From: Chloroflexaceae bacterium
GTDB taxonomy: Bacteria; Chloroflexota; Chloroflexia; Chloroflexales; Chloroflexaceae
Length of the DNA stretch: 64,000 nucleotides
Direction: 5' to 3'
NCBI GenBank assembly: GCA_028282325.1
Contig: JANQID010000140.1
Location: 1 to 64,000, forward strand
A model generated the notes under the pieces. The model was not told where the DNA came from. It saw only the letters and a program-made list of their open reading frames with translations, and did not search any database. This document shows positions 17,407 through 26,327 of this stretch, piece by piece (positions within the stretch are counted from its first letter, which is position 1; every line of letters begins with the position of its first letter). The translations under genes and the position numbers were made by a program.

Positions 17407-17488
17407 CCGGCGCGCTGACGGGGTATTTGCGTGATCAGGGGGCGTTCTGAAGCTTCTGGATCTGGGGAGAAGTTGCGAGTGGATGAGC

Positions 17489-17522
17489 AATAACGCCGGA
17501 TGGTTATCCCTCCGGCGTTATT
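17489..17522. terminator. Perfect 12-bp hairpin after tpx
   Basis: AATAACGCCGGA (17489-17500) pairs exactly with TCCGGCGTTATT (17511-17522) around a 10-base loop. On the minus strand it lies 31 bases after the tpx stop and ends in TTATT, consistent with an intrinsic terminator separating tpx from the rpsB promoter. Confidence 0.7.
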
Positions 17523-17553
17523 AGCATATTGTTGTTGCGTTCCGTGAAGGCGT

Positions 17554-17976
17554 CTAGCCGACAAGCTGCCGCAGAACCGCCAGCGCCGCTTCGTAGTCGG
17601 GTTCGTTGCCGGCAACAGGTACGTATTCAGTGTGGCGAATCTTGCTGTTGGCGTCAACGACAAATACTGCGCGACTTTCGATTCGGACTTCCTTGACATA
17701 AGTTCCGTAGGCGGCACCAAAACTCATATCGCGGTGATCCGAAAGCATGTGCAAATTGGTGACATCGTTGACGCCGCACCAGCGGGCCTGGCCAAAAGGC
17801 AAGTCAGCGCTAACCGTCAGGAAATTGGCCTTGTCTCCCATACCGGCGGCTTCCTGGTTGAAACGAACCGTTTGTTTGGAGCAGACGCTCGTGTCGAGCG
17901 AAGGGACGACACTGATCAGCAGCGGTTTGTTTGCGAAAGCGTCCCGGGTAATCGTCTCGCCTTTGTTGTCGGTCAA
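17554..17976 (-). CDS. tpx: Thiol peroxidase (Tpx/peroxiredoxin), N-terminus truncated
   Basis: Peroxiredoxin-type sequence with the peroxidatic-Cys region SVVPSLDTSVCSKQTVRFNQ, the ADLPFGQARWC segment with the resolving Cys, and SRAVFVVDANSKI. It reduces peroxides using thioredoxin. Homology continues upstream of the only available start (TTG at 17976) as APDFA, but that stretch directly follows the TGA stop of the kinase gene, in the same frame, with no ATG, GTG or TTG before 17976. Normal Tpx has about 165-175 residues; roughly 25 N-terminal residues are missing. It may be translated by coupling or readthrough, or be a decaying fusion. See the separate finding. Confidence 0.75.
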   Translation of the reverse strand: MTDNKGETITRDAFANKPLLISVVPSLDTSVCSKQTVRFNQEAAGMGDKANFLTVSADLPFGQARWCGVNDVTNLHMLSDHRDMSFGAAYGTYVKEVRIESRAVFVVDANSKIRHTEYVPVAGNEPDYEAALAVLRQLVG

Positions 17977-18003
17977 GGCGAAATCGGGCGCCGCGGCGGG
18001 TAT

Positions 18004-20619
18004 TCATTCCAGGCGTTCGAGGGCGTCCCGAGCGCGGTCATAGTCGGGATCAAGCTCCAGCGCTTGCTCGTAGGCTGCGCGGGCGTCTCCGATGCGCCCC
18101 ATTTCCTCAAGGGTTCGCCCCAGGCCGTAGAACGAATTGACATACGTATCGTCAAGTTCTCCGGCCCGCCGGAAGTGTGGCGCTGCATCTCCATAGCGCT
18201 CAACATTGAACAGGCTCCAACCCAGGCCATTGTGGGCTTCACTCTGTTCTTCGTTGATACCCAACGACTTTTCAAACCAGAGGATTGAGTCGTTGTACCG
18301 CTCCTGATATTGCAAGATCCAGCCCAGCCCGGTCATTGCAAAGGTCGATTCGTTGTTGATCTCCAGCGCGGCGTAATAGGCTCGTTCGGCTTCATCGTAG
18401 GCTGCCTCTTCAACGTCAGGATCATCGGCGTAGTAGCCTTTAAAGAGATATGCTTCACCTATCCATGTCTGATAGTTTGACTCGCGACGGTTACGGTCGC
18501 TAGCTTCGGTGAACTTCTCGATGGCTTCATCGTAGCGATCTTTATCGTAGAAAATGCGTCCAATGCCAAAATGCGATCCGGCATCGTCGGGCGCAAGCTC
18601 GATCGCCGCTTCGAAAGCGCGAATGGCTTCGTCAGTATCGTCTTCGTGGTAGTATGTCCAGCCAATGCCGGTCTGGGCATGCGCAAACGCCGGATCAACA
18701 TCCAACGCCTTTTCAAATTTCTCACGGGCCAGATCATATTCGCCTTGATCGATGTAGAAATAGCCCAGATTGGAATGAAAGAGCGCAATGTGATTTTGCA
18801 ACGCAATGGCCTGGCTGAACTGATCCTTGCCGCGTTCGAGCGCACCTGTGTCGTCGGTCAAATCGTGCTGACGTCCATAGGTATAGCCGACCGAGTTGCG
18901 TACCAATGCTTCGATCTCTCTGGGTGCGTCGCCGAGGGTATCGAGGGCTGTTTGAGCTGATGCGAGCGCTTCGTTGAGCAATGCGTCATCATTGTGCTCA
19001 ACTGCCAAGTTCGCCAGCACGTTTGAGTAGATGCCATGCGCCAGGGGCAGATCAGGCGCCAGATCGATCGCCTGTTGCGCTTCTTGGCGTGCGGTAAAGT
19101 TGTCGCCGAGCGATCCGATAGCATCGGCCAGCAGCGTGTGTCCAAGGGCGGCGTTGTATCCTTTGCCACCGCTTACCTCGATCAGCTCGCGCGCGTATTG
19201 TTCGGCCTGATGCCAGTCACCACGCAAGTTGTAGGCCAACGCCAGTCGGGTCAATGCGTCGGCATTCCCCGGCGCAAGCTCAAGCGCTTGTCGATAGGCT
19301 TCAATGGCTTCATCCATACCGCCGGGGCGCTCCAGCGCCTCATTGCCAACCGTCAGCAATTTTTCGATCTCGGTTGGCGGCGCATCGACCACCGTTGTCG
19401 GAGGGATAGCGGTTGGGCCTGGAGCCGGGCCATTGCCTGCGCCCAGGACGATGATCCCAACTATTACCAGCGCCACCGCAAGCGCTCCTCCCCCGATGCC
19501 GAGCCAAAGACCGCTCCGTGAGGTTGGGCGTGTGGTCGGCGTCGTCGATTGGGTTGGTTGATGGGGAAATGGCGGCGGCGTACCCGCAGCGACGCGGGCC
19601 TGGGGAGTAGAAGTCGCCACGGTAGGGCCGGTATTCGCGGGCATCACGAGCGGCGGTGTTGGTGATGTTGGCGTTCTTCCCGGTTGTGATTGTTGTTGTC
19701 GGACAGGAGCGTGATCCACCACAGTCGGCGGGGGCGCCATACCGCGCGGCGGCGAAACCGGCGGCTGCACCGGGGTCTGCGCACTGATCCCTGTGGCGCT
19801 GCGGAGCGCGGCGACCAACGCAGAGGCACTGTCATATCGTGCGTCCGGGTTGCGCGCCAGGGCGCGCATAATCACATCTTCAACCGGCAGTGGCAAATCA
19901 CCGCGTACATCGCGCGGTGGACGCGGCGTTTGCAGCAGGCGGGCTGCGAGCATTGCCATCGGTGTATCGGCTTGGAAAGGAAAAGCGCCGGTCAGCAATT
20001 CGTAGAGCACCACGCCCAGGGCGTAAATATCGGTTGCTGGCCCAATATTAGAGACTCCCTGGGCTTGTTCGGGCGACATATATTCCGGCGTACCCATAAC
20101 CGTGCCGGTCATTGTCAAACCCGTTGATCCGCCGACGCCGCGCGCTAGACCGAAGTCGGTGAGATACACCCATCCTTCATTTGTCACCATGATATTGGAG
20201 GGCTTGATGTCGCGGTGAATAACGCCGAGGCGATGGGCGTAATCGAGGGCTTGGGCGACCTGCGAAAGCAAATCCACCACGCGTTGCAGCGGCAATGATC
20301 CCTCCGCACGCACAAGCTCTTTGAGCGTGCGTCCCTCTACATACTTCATAGCGATGTAATGCAGATTCTGGGATTCGCCAATCTCGAAGATTGGGACGAT
20401 GTGCGGATGTTCGAGGCGCGCAACGCTCCGCGCCTCATGGCGAAAGCGGGTAATGTAGTTGGTATCGTACGAAAGCTCGGGCGGCAACACCTTGAGCGCC
20501 ACAATTCGATCCAGGGTGATCTGGCGCGCTCTATAGACAACGGCCATACCGCCGCGCCCAAGCTCGGATTCGATCTGAAAATCGCCTAATGTCTGGCCGA
20601 TGAGGTTGAGCTGTGTCAT
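18004..20619 (-). CDS. PknB-type Ser/Thr protein kinase with C-terminal TPR repeats
   Basis: An 871-residue membrane receptor-like kinase. The kinase domain (about 14-275) has the glycine loop GRGGMAVVYR (21-30), HRDIKPSN (135-142), DFGLAR (155-160) and GTPEYMSPEQA, all catalytic residues intact. A Pro/Thr-rich juxtamembrane linker (about 290-365) leads to one membrane helix, LGIGGGALAVALVIVGIIV. The extracellular part is a run of TPR units from about 415 to the end; their spacing near 34-38 residues and pattern (AxxxYxxALELDP) are easily seen. The ligand is unknown. The stop codon is immediately followed in frame by tpx sequence. The start at 20619 is a conventional ATG. Confidence 0.93.
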   Translation of the reverse strand: MTQLNLIGQTLGDFQIESELGRGGMAVVYRARQITLDRIVALKVLPPELSYDTNYITRFRHEARSVARLEHPHIVPIFEIGESQNLHYIAMKYVEGRTLKELVRAEGSLPLQRVVDLLSQVAQALDYAHRLGVIHRDIKPSNIMVTNEGWVYLTDFGLARGVGGSTGLTMTGTVMGTPEYMSPEQAQGVSNIGPATDIYALGVVLYELLTGAFPFQADTPMAMLAARLLQTPRPPRDVRGDLPLPVEDVIMRALARNPDARYDSASALVAALRSATGISAQTPVQPPVSPPRGMAPPPTVVDHAPVRQQQSQPGRTPTSPTPPLVMPANTGPTVATSTPQARVAAGTPPPFPHQPTQSTTPTTRPTSRSGLWLGIGGGALAVALVIVGIIVLGAGNGPAPGPTAIPPTTVVDAPPTEIEKLLTVGNEALERPGGMDEAIEAYRQALELAPGNADALTRLALAYNLRGDWHQAEQYARELIEVSGGKGYNAALGHTLLADAIGSLGDNFTARQEAQQAIDLAPDLPLAHGIYSNVLANLAVEHNDDALLNEALASAQTALDTLGDAPREIEALVRNSVGYTYGRQHDLTDDTGALERGKDQFSQAIALQNHIALFHSNLGYFYIDQGEYDLAREKFEKALDVDPAFAHAQTGIGWTYYHEDDTDEAIRAFEAAIELAPDDAGSHFGIGRIFYDKDRYDEAIEKFTEASDRNRRESNYQTWIGEAYLFKGYYADDPDVEEAAYDEAERAYYAALEINNESTFAMTGLGWILQYQERYNDSILWFEKSLGINEEQSEAHNGLGWSLFNVERYGDAAPHFRRAGELDDTYVNSFYGLGRTLEEMGRIGDARAAYEQALELDPDYDRARDALERLE

Positions 20620-20746
20620 GCTCGTCTCGCTGTAGATTGAGGTAGTGCGGCAAGATCATCCGACTCTTGCCAAACCGATTATCGTGATGCGTTCAAGCGC
20701 CTTTGCGTGAAGGACGCTTTGTATGTGTCGATGGTTCCGAAACTCA

Positions 20747-23245
20747 TTATTGCAGGCTTGCGACCAGGCCGCTATATTTTTCGACCAGGATACGCGCCTG
20801 ATCGTTACTGGCGCCTTCCGCAATAATGTGGAAAGAGGGGCTGTCAGGATCGGGCAGGATGAGCACCCACTCGTACCCAAGATCGATCTTGATGCCTTCG
20901 CCCTGGTCAATGCGCCGATCCTGATATTGCTGATTGAGGATGCGCATCACTTTACCCTTGTTTTCCCAGCGACAAGGCACGCGGCTTTGATACATATAGT
21001 ACGGCGGGAGATGATCGACAACCGAACTCAAGGTCGTATCGTTCAGCTTGAGCAGCTCCATAATCTTGACGACGCTGAACAAGCCGTCGGCGATTGGGTA
21101 AAACGACGGAAAAATATAGCTTCCCGCACCATCGCCGAGTAAAAGAAGGTCGTGGTTGTCGGCTGCTGTCTGCATCAATGCGCCAAGCGTCGCTCGTGTG
21201 CGAATGATGCGTCCGCCATAGCTCGCAGCAAGTCCCTCGAATGCGCGGGGGGCTGTTACCGGTATGGCAATGGCGCCGCCGCCATTTGCCTGAAGCACCA
21301 GTACGGTCAGCGCTGCTAGTGCTTGCAGATTCGGCAAGCGGTGGCCACTATCGTCAACCAGGAAAATCTTCTCGCCGCCGGCGTCGATGCGCGCTCCCAT
21401 ACTCGCTTCTACGACCGGTGTAATGCGGGTCAGGCGGCGCATGCCTTCCTCGAATTGAGCGTTGGTCTGGAAAATACGCTCCTCGTCGAGATTAGCGTTT
21501 AATTCGATCACATCAACGTGCAATCGACGGAGAATTGACGAAAGGATCGGGCTGGTGTTCGCATTGGCATAGTCCATCACCAGGCTGAAGTCATAAGATA
21601 TTCGGCTGAGGGCGTCGGTTCGTAGCGCATTGAGAAAGGCCGCGATATAGGTATCCTCGACGTTGCGCCCGTAGGCGATCCGCCCGATCTCATCTAAATA
21701 GGCCCGTCGGTAGTCTTCGCGGAAGAACACATTCTCGATTTTGCGTTCGATACTCGAGGTAATGTCTAGCCCAAGCTGGTCGAAGAATTTTACTTCAATG
21801 ACACGATTGTCAAACGGCGAGAGACGTACGTGAATGCCGCCGGCTGACCCGCTGGCATAGGTGAAATAGCGGGCTACCGGGATAGGGACATTTTGCAGGT
21901 CGTGAACGTTGACGCCGGCCGAGGGCAAACCAGCCACCATCGCTCGCTTCAGCATACGCGGCGTGTAGTGCGCGTCGCGGTTGATCGTTACTGTGGAGCC
22001 GCGGGGGAGAATGGCGCCGTAGGCCGCGCCGAGCCGGGCGCAAAATTCAGGAGTAATTTCGATATTGACCAGCCCGGTGATGCCGTGGCGTCCAAAAAGC
22101 ACCCGGCGACCCTGGCTGCCCCAGATGATGCTGCTATTAACTGTGGCCCCTTCATCGACTTCTTTGCTCGGCCAGATCTTGACGTTCGGCTGGATCACGG
22201 CGCCGCTGCCGATCTGCACGCCGTCGCCGACGATTACGCCTTCAAAGAGCATCGCCCGGCTGCGGATATTGCATTGACGCAGCACGATTGCGCCGCGCAA
22301 CTCGGCCCGCTCGCCGATGTACGAATTACGCCAGATGATCGAGCGATCAATGCTCGCCCGCGAGTCAATAATTGTGTAATCGCGTATCACCGACGGCCCG
22401 TGCAAAATGACGCCGCCTTTGATCTTCGCGCCGTGGCCCAGAAAGATCGGGCCGTGGAGGTGCGCGTCCGGCGCAATCTCGGCATCGTTATCGACCCAGA
22501 TGTCGCCGCCAATGTTTCGGCCCACGCGCGGCAAATTGACTTTGCCATCGAGATAATCGCTGCAGGCGTGCATATATTGCTCGATGGTGCCAACATCGGT
22601 CCAGTAACCCTGGGTAACGTAGCCCATCAGGCGATCCTGTTTCCGCAACATACGCGGGAACACGTCCTTAGACCAATCCACCATTTTGCCTTTTTCGATA
22701 TAGGCGAATACTTCAGGATCAAGGACATAGATGCCCGTGTTGACAGTGTCGGAGAATACTTCGCCCCAGCTTGGCTTCTCGAGGAACTGGCTGACGTAGC
22801 CTTGATCGTTGGTGATCACCACACCGTAATCAAGCGGGTTAGGCACGCGGGTCAGGGTTATGGTCGCTTTGGCTGCGCTATTCAGATGATAATCGATGAT
22901 CTGGGTCAGGTTAAAATCCGTCAGAGCATCACCTGAAATAACGAGGAAAGGCTCCTGGAGAAGATGCTCGGCGTACTTGACGCTGCCGGCGGTGCCCAGC
23001 GGCACTTCCTCCAGTGAATAGGTGATATTGACGCCGTAGTTGCTGCCATCGCCATAGTAGTCTTGAATCAAGTTCGCCAGATATTGAACGGTGATGACAA
23101 TATCCGTGATCCCATGCATTTTCAGCAATTCAATAATATGGTGGATCACGTGGCGATCTACCAGCGCAACCATAGGTTTAGGACGATTGATCGTAAGCGG
23201 GCGCAGGCGGGTTCCCTCGCCACCGGCCATGACGACGGCTTTCAC
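20747..23245 (-). CDS. Mannose-1-phosphate guanylyltransferase fused to a phosphomannomutase-like domain
   Basis: About 832 residues in three parts. The N-terminal nucleotidyltransferase has [15 protein letters not shown] and RPKPMV, with [10 protein letters not shown] and [11 protein letters not shown] left-handed hexapeptide helix follows ([18 protein letters not shown] and [15 protein letters not shown]). From about 390 on there is a phosphohexomutase-like fold. The mutase active-site loop TASHNP is not present: the equivalent region reads [15 protein letters not shown], and the metal loop DxDxDR appears as [10 protein letters not shown], so mutase activity is doubtful. It would make GDP-mannose or another NDP-sugar for surface glycans. 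The GTG start at 23245 has AGGAG 6 bases upstream; an ATG at 23272 has no such site. Confidence 0.85.
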   Translation of the reverse strand: MKAVVMAGGEGTRLRPLTINRPKPMVALVDRHVIHHIIELLKMHGITDIVITVQYLANLIQDYYGDGSNYGVNITYSLEEVPLGTAGSVKYAEHLLQEPFLVISGDALTDFNLTQIIDYHLNSAAKATITLTRVPNPLDYGVVITNDQGYVSQFLEKPSWGEVFSDTVNTGIYVLDPEVFAYIEKGKMVDWSKDVFPRMLRKQDRLMGYVTQGYWTDVGTIEQYMHACSDYLDGKVNLPRVGRNIGGDIWVDNDAEIAPDAHLHGPIFLGHGAKIKGGVILHGPSVIRDYTIIDSRASIDRSIIWRNSYIGERAELRGAIVLRQCNIRSRAMLFEGVIVGDGVQIGSGAVIQPNVKIWPSKEVDEGATVNSSIIWGSQGRRVLFGRHGITGLVNIEITPEFCARLGAAYGAILPRGSTVTINRDAHYTPRMLKRAMVAGLPSAGVNVHDLQNVPIPVARYFTYASGSAGGIHVRLSPFDNRVIEVKFFDQLGLDITSSIERKIENVFFREDYRRAYLDEIGRIAYGRNVEDTYIAAFLNALRTDALSRISYDFSLVMDYANANTSPILSSILRRLHVDVIELNANLDEERIFQTNAQFEEGMRRLTRITPVVEASMGARIDAGGEKIFLVDDSGHRLPNLQALAALTVLVLQANGGGAIAIPVTAPRAFEGLAASYGGRIIRTRATLGALMQTAADNHDLLLLGDGAGSYIFPSFYPIADGLFSVVKIMELLKLNDTTLSSVVDHLPPYYMYQSRVPCRWENKGKVMRILNQQYQDRRIDQGEGIKIDLGYEWVLILPDPDSPSFHIIAEGASNDQARILVEKYSGLVASLQ

Positions 23246-23423
23246 AGCGTACTCCTGAATGATGAAAATCACGAACTATACAGTCCGAGATGCACTCCCA
23301 CATTTTAGTGTACACTAGCTTTCAGCTCCTTGTAGCAGAAAGTGTAGGAGAGCGTTCGCATGATAGCATAGCGATAAGGGCAGCGGCAAGGGACAATCTT
23401 CGTTATATGCACATCCCTGCTTC

Positions 23424-23452
23424 TTGCCAGACCCCTGAGCGTATGCTATACT
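23424..23452 (+). promoter_or_regulatory. Promoter of tRNA-Leu
   Basis: -35 TTGCCA (23424-23429), 17-base spacer, -10 TATACT (23447-23452); the tRNA begins 11 bases further on. Confidence 0.8.
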
Positions 23453-23463
23453 CGGTCAAGGCT

Positions 23464-23548
23464 GGGGATGTGGCGGAACTGGCAGACGCGCATGCCTTAG
23501 GAGCATGTGCCGCAAGGCGTGTGGGTTCGAGTCCCACCGTCCCCACCA
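23464..23548 (+). tRNA. tRNA-Leu (anticodon UAG)
   Basis: The acceptor arm GGGGATG pairs with CGTCCCC, followed by discriminator A and an encoded CCA (23546-23548). The anticodon stem CATGC/GCATG encloses CTTAGGA, giving anticodon TAG at 23498-23500 (codon CUA). A long variable arm (TGCCGCAAGGCGT region) and a GTGGG-TTCGAGT-CCCAC T arm identify a class II leucine tRNA. Confidence 0.97.
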
Positions 23549-23757
23549 GCGGTTTTCCCCTTGTGAGCGTCCTCGCAAAATGTTCACTCTTCTATCCTAG
23601 ATCTCTATCGAATTGAAGTATACGGGCATTTCACGGCCCGGATCCTCGCCGAATCTTTTGTAGGGCCTGGATTGCACCATTGCGACTATGCACGTAACAG
23701 ATCTCTTCCTCTTTGCTCTCCGCGACGTGATTTTGGTCATACGCACGTCACGCGACT

Positions 23758-23802
23758 TTGACGTGATATTTAATAAATGATATACTCTATAACATTAAAT
23801 AT
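23758..23802 (+). promoter_or_regulatory. marR promoter with overlapping inverted-repeat operator
   Basis: -35 TTGACG (23758-23763), 17-base spacer, -10 TATACT (23781-23786). Perfect inverted half-sites ATATTTAAT (23766-23774) and ATTAAATAT (23794-23802) flank the -10 box. AT-rich palindromes over promoters are typical MarR-family operators, so autorepression of the marR-ABC pair is likely but inferred. Confidence 0.7.
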
Positions 23803-23833
23803 TTAAGAAAATGAGCAACAGTTTGGATCGGCT

Positions 23834-24346
23834 ATGGAATCTTCGTGGCAAGATCAACACCCTGTAGATGCGGAGACATCCCATAACGCATTTGATGATA
23901 TCGAGCGAACGATTGTCCAGATTAGCTGGCTCAGTCAGCGCCAGTTTATGCAATTGCTTGATGACGAGCGTTTTCGGTTGACATTGCCGCAATTCTATAC
24001 CTTACTTCACCTGAACCAGTCAACCGGTGAGTGCAAGATGTCTGATCTGGCCGAGGCGACGCATTTATCAGCGGCATCATTAACGGGCGTGGTTGATCGA
24101 TTGTTGGAGAAAAAGCTCGTTGAACGAACGCGCCACGAACGAGATCGGCGTCAGGTTATGGTTGTGGTGACGGCGCGCGGCAGCGAGTTGATCGCGGAGA
24201 TCAAGCAGGCGCGGCGTGACCAGATCCAGGCGGCGTTGATGCATTTGAACTATGACGACATTTCCCTGTTGATGCGCTTGCTTGAACGATTCCTGGAAGG
24301 TATGACCTGGGTTTTGGAACACGCAGAGAGTAAACGATGGGCCTGA
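23834..24346 (+). CDS. MarR-family transcriptional regulator
   Basis: A 170-residue winged-helix regulator. The recognition region reads MSDLAEATHLSAASLTGVVD, then RLLEKKLVERTRHERDRRQV (the wing, with the family's DRR motif), flanked by helical dimerisation segments. MarR proteins repress efflux or stress genes until a small phenolic or similar ligand binds. The stop overlaps the ABC exporter start by 10 bases, so the two are co-expressed, and the palindrome around the upstream promoter is the likely operator. Ligand unknown. Confidence 0.93.
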   Translation: MESSWQDQHPVDAETSHNAFDDIERTIVQISWLSQRQFMQLLDDERFRLTLPQFYTLLHLNQSTGECKMSDLAEATHLSAASLTGVVDRLLEKKLVERTRHERDRRQVMVVVTARGSELIAEIKQARRDQIQAALMHLNYDDISLLMRLLERFLEGMTWVLEHAESKRWA

Positions 24347-26184
24347 TGGGTTCACACCGCAAGGGCGGCGGTTCAGAATCACCAACGAAGGCTCCGAATG
24401 TGCAATCCATCCGCGAAATACGCTGGGGACGGTTGTTCGGCTATGTGAAGCCGTACCGCTGGCGCCTCGCCTTGGCAACGATAGCGCTGGTTGCCGGGAG
24501 CGCGATGGGACTGATCTTGCCGCTGGCGGTAGGGCAGTTGGTTAACGCGATCGCCGAGAGCAACGCTCAATTTCAACTAAACCAGGTTGCGCTTGCACTA
24601 GTCGGGGTGGTGGCGCTCCAGGCAATTTTTAGTCTCGTTCAAACATATTTGCTTGCATTCGTCGGCGAGCGTGTGGTGAGCGATCTGCGTATCGCGGCGT
24701 ATGAGCACCTCCAACGCCTCTCGCTGAGCTTTTTTCACAACCGGCGCGTCGGCGAAATTACCAGTCGCGTAACCAACGATGTGTCGATTATCCAGACAAC
24801 GACCACAACCAATGTCGCGTCGTTTCTCCAGGCCATCATTCAATTTAGCGGCGCGCTGGTTTTGATGTTGGTCGTTTCGTGGCAATTGACAGGCGTGGTC
24901 TTGTTCGTTGTTCCGCTGGCGACGGTTATCAGCATCGTGTTCGGGCGCTGGATCAGGCGCATTTCGACCGATGTACAAGATCGTCTCGCCGACGCCACCA
25001 GCGTTTTGGAGGAGACGGTGTCTGGCGTACGCATCGTCCAGTCGTTTGCGCGCGAACCGTACGAGATTCGCCGTTTTCGCGATGCAATCGAGACGATGTT
25101 TGGCAGCGCAATGCGCCGAACCCGGACGCGATCACTCTTCCAGCCGTTGATTACCGTGTTAGTCTGGGGCGCAATGGTGCTGGTGCTTTGGGTTGGCGGG
25201 CAGCTTGTGCTAACCGATCAGATCCGAGCCGGCGACTTGATCGCGTTTCTGCTCTATTCGGGCAGTATCGCCGGATCGATGAATACGTTTACGAACTTGT
25301 TCAGCCAGCTTCAAGAAGCGCTTGGCGCAACGCAGCGGGTGTTCGAACTGCTCGATACGGCGCCGGAGATCGTCGATGCGCCAGGAGCGCCGCCGCTGCC
25401 GCCAGTAAACGGCCATATCGTATTTAACCAGGTGCGCTTTGCGTACCAGGAAGATGCTCCGATTGTGCTGCACGATCTGACCCTGGAGATTCAACCCGGC
25501 GAGATGCTGGCGCTCGTTGGTCCAAGCGGTGCAGGCAAGAGCACGATCAGCAATCTGATCCCCCGCTTTTATGAGATACAGAGCGGTCGCATATTGATCG
25601 ATGGCTACGATATTCGTGATGTTCAGATGCGCAGCTTGCGCGAGCAAATTGGCATCGTTCCGCAGGAGACGCATCTGTTCAGCGGCACGATCCGCGAGAA
25701 TATTCGCTATGGGCGACTCGACGCCGCTGATGCTGACATAGAAGCTGCTGCGCGTGCCGCGAACGCCCACGATTTTGTCGTCACGCTGCCGCAAAGTTAT
25801 GACACCCTCGTCGGCGAGCGCGGCATTAAACTCAGCGGCGGCCAGCGTCAGCGAATCGCTATCGCACGTGCGATTTTGAAAGATCCGAAGATCCTGATCC
25901 TGGATGAGGCGACCAGTTCGCTCGATAGCGAAAGCGAGCGTCTGGTGCAAACAGCCCTGGAGCATTTAATGCGCGGGCGAACGAGCATCGTGATCGCCCA
26001 TCGTCTCAGCACGGTCAAACGTGCTGATCGCATCGCGGTGATCGAGCAGGGTCGTCTGGTTGAATTAGGCCGACATACGGACTTGTTGATGCGCAACGGC
26101 GTCTATGCCCATCTCTATGCGCTGCAATTTCGCGAAGATGATCCGTGGTTTGGCAGACGATTATCTGATCTGGCCGCTGATTAA
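24337..26184 (+). CDS. ABC exporter, fused permease and ATPase (MsbA/BmrA type)
   Basis: A 615-residue half-transporter that would work as a homodimer. Residues about 40-340 contain six membrane helices with the exporter coupling sequence (LQRLSLSFFHNRRVGEITSR). The ATPase follows: Walker A GPSGAGKST, Q-loop, signature LSGGQRQRIAIARA, Walker B ILILDEATSSLDSES and switch His in IVIAHRLSTV. All catalytic residues are intact. Adjacent control by MarR suggests export of a toxic compound, antibiotic or lipid; the substrate cannot be deduced. Confidence 0.95.
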   Translation: MGLMGSHRKGGGSESPTKAPNVQSIREIRWGRLFGYVKPYRWRLALATIALVAGSAMGLILPLAVGQLVNAIAESNAQFQLNQVALALVGVVALQAIFSLVQTYLLAFVGERVVSDLRIAAYEHLQRLSLSFFHNRRVGEITSRVTNDVSIIQTTTTTNVASFLQAIIQFSGALVLMLVVSWQLTGVVLFVVPLATVISIVFGRWIRRISTDVQDRLADATSVLEETVSGVRIVQSFAREPYEIRRFRDAIETMFGSAMRRTRTRSLFQPLITVLVWGAMVLVLWVGGQLVLTDQIRAGDLIAFLLYSGSIAGSMNTFTNLFSQLQEALGATQRVFELLDTAPEIVDAPGAPPLPPVNGHIVFNQVRFAYQEDAPIVLHDLTLEIQPGEMLALVGPSGAGKSTISNLIPRFYEIQSGRILIDGYDIRDVQMRSLREQIGIVPQETHLFSGTIRENIRYGRLDAADADIEAAARAANAHDFVVTLPQSYDTLVGERGIKLSGGQRQRIAIARAILKDPKILILDEATSSLDSESERLVQTALEHLMRGRTSIVIAHRLSTVKRADRIAVIEQGRLVELGRHTDLLMRNGVYAHLYALQFREDDPWFGRRLSDLAAD

Positions 26185-26193
26185 CCTGAGTGC

Positions 26194-26216
26194 AACGTTT
26201 GCCTGTCTCAAACGTT
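26194..26216. promoter_or_regulatory. Inverted repeat between the ABC exporter and lon
   Basis: AACGTTTG (26194-26201) and CAAACGTT (26209-26216) form a perfect 8-base inverted repeat with a 7-base spacer. No T run follows, so it fits an operator or weak hairpin better than an intrinsic terminator. It lies 112 bases before lon. Confidence 0.4.
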
Positions 26217-26327
26217 CTATGGATAGAGCTAGCGCGTGACAGTGAGCGAGGAATGGTTGAAAGCATCGAAAAGTTGTGTTTGGAAAGCAGTGTTGCCTGT
26301 TCTTGCATACGTTAACGAGGAATTCCA

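Noticed and set aside
21893-22936. Open frame of about 347 codons antisense to the guanylyltransferase fusion
   Set aside because: Shadow of the hexapeptide-repeat region; no domain recognised.
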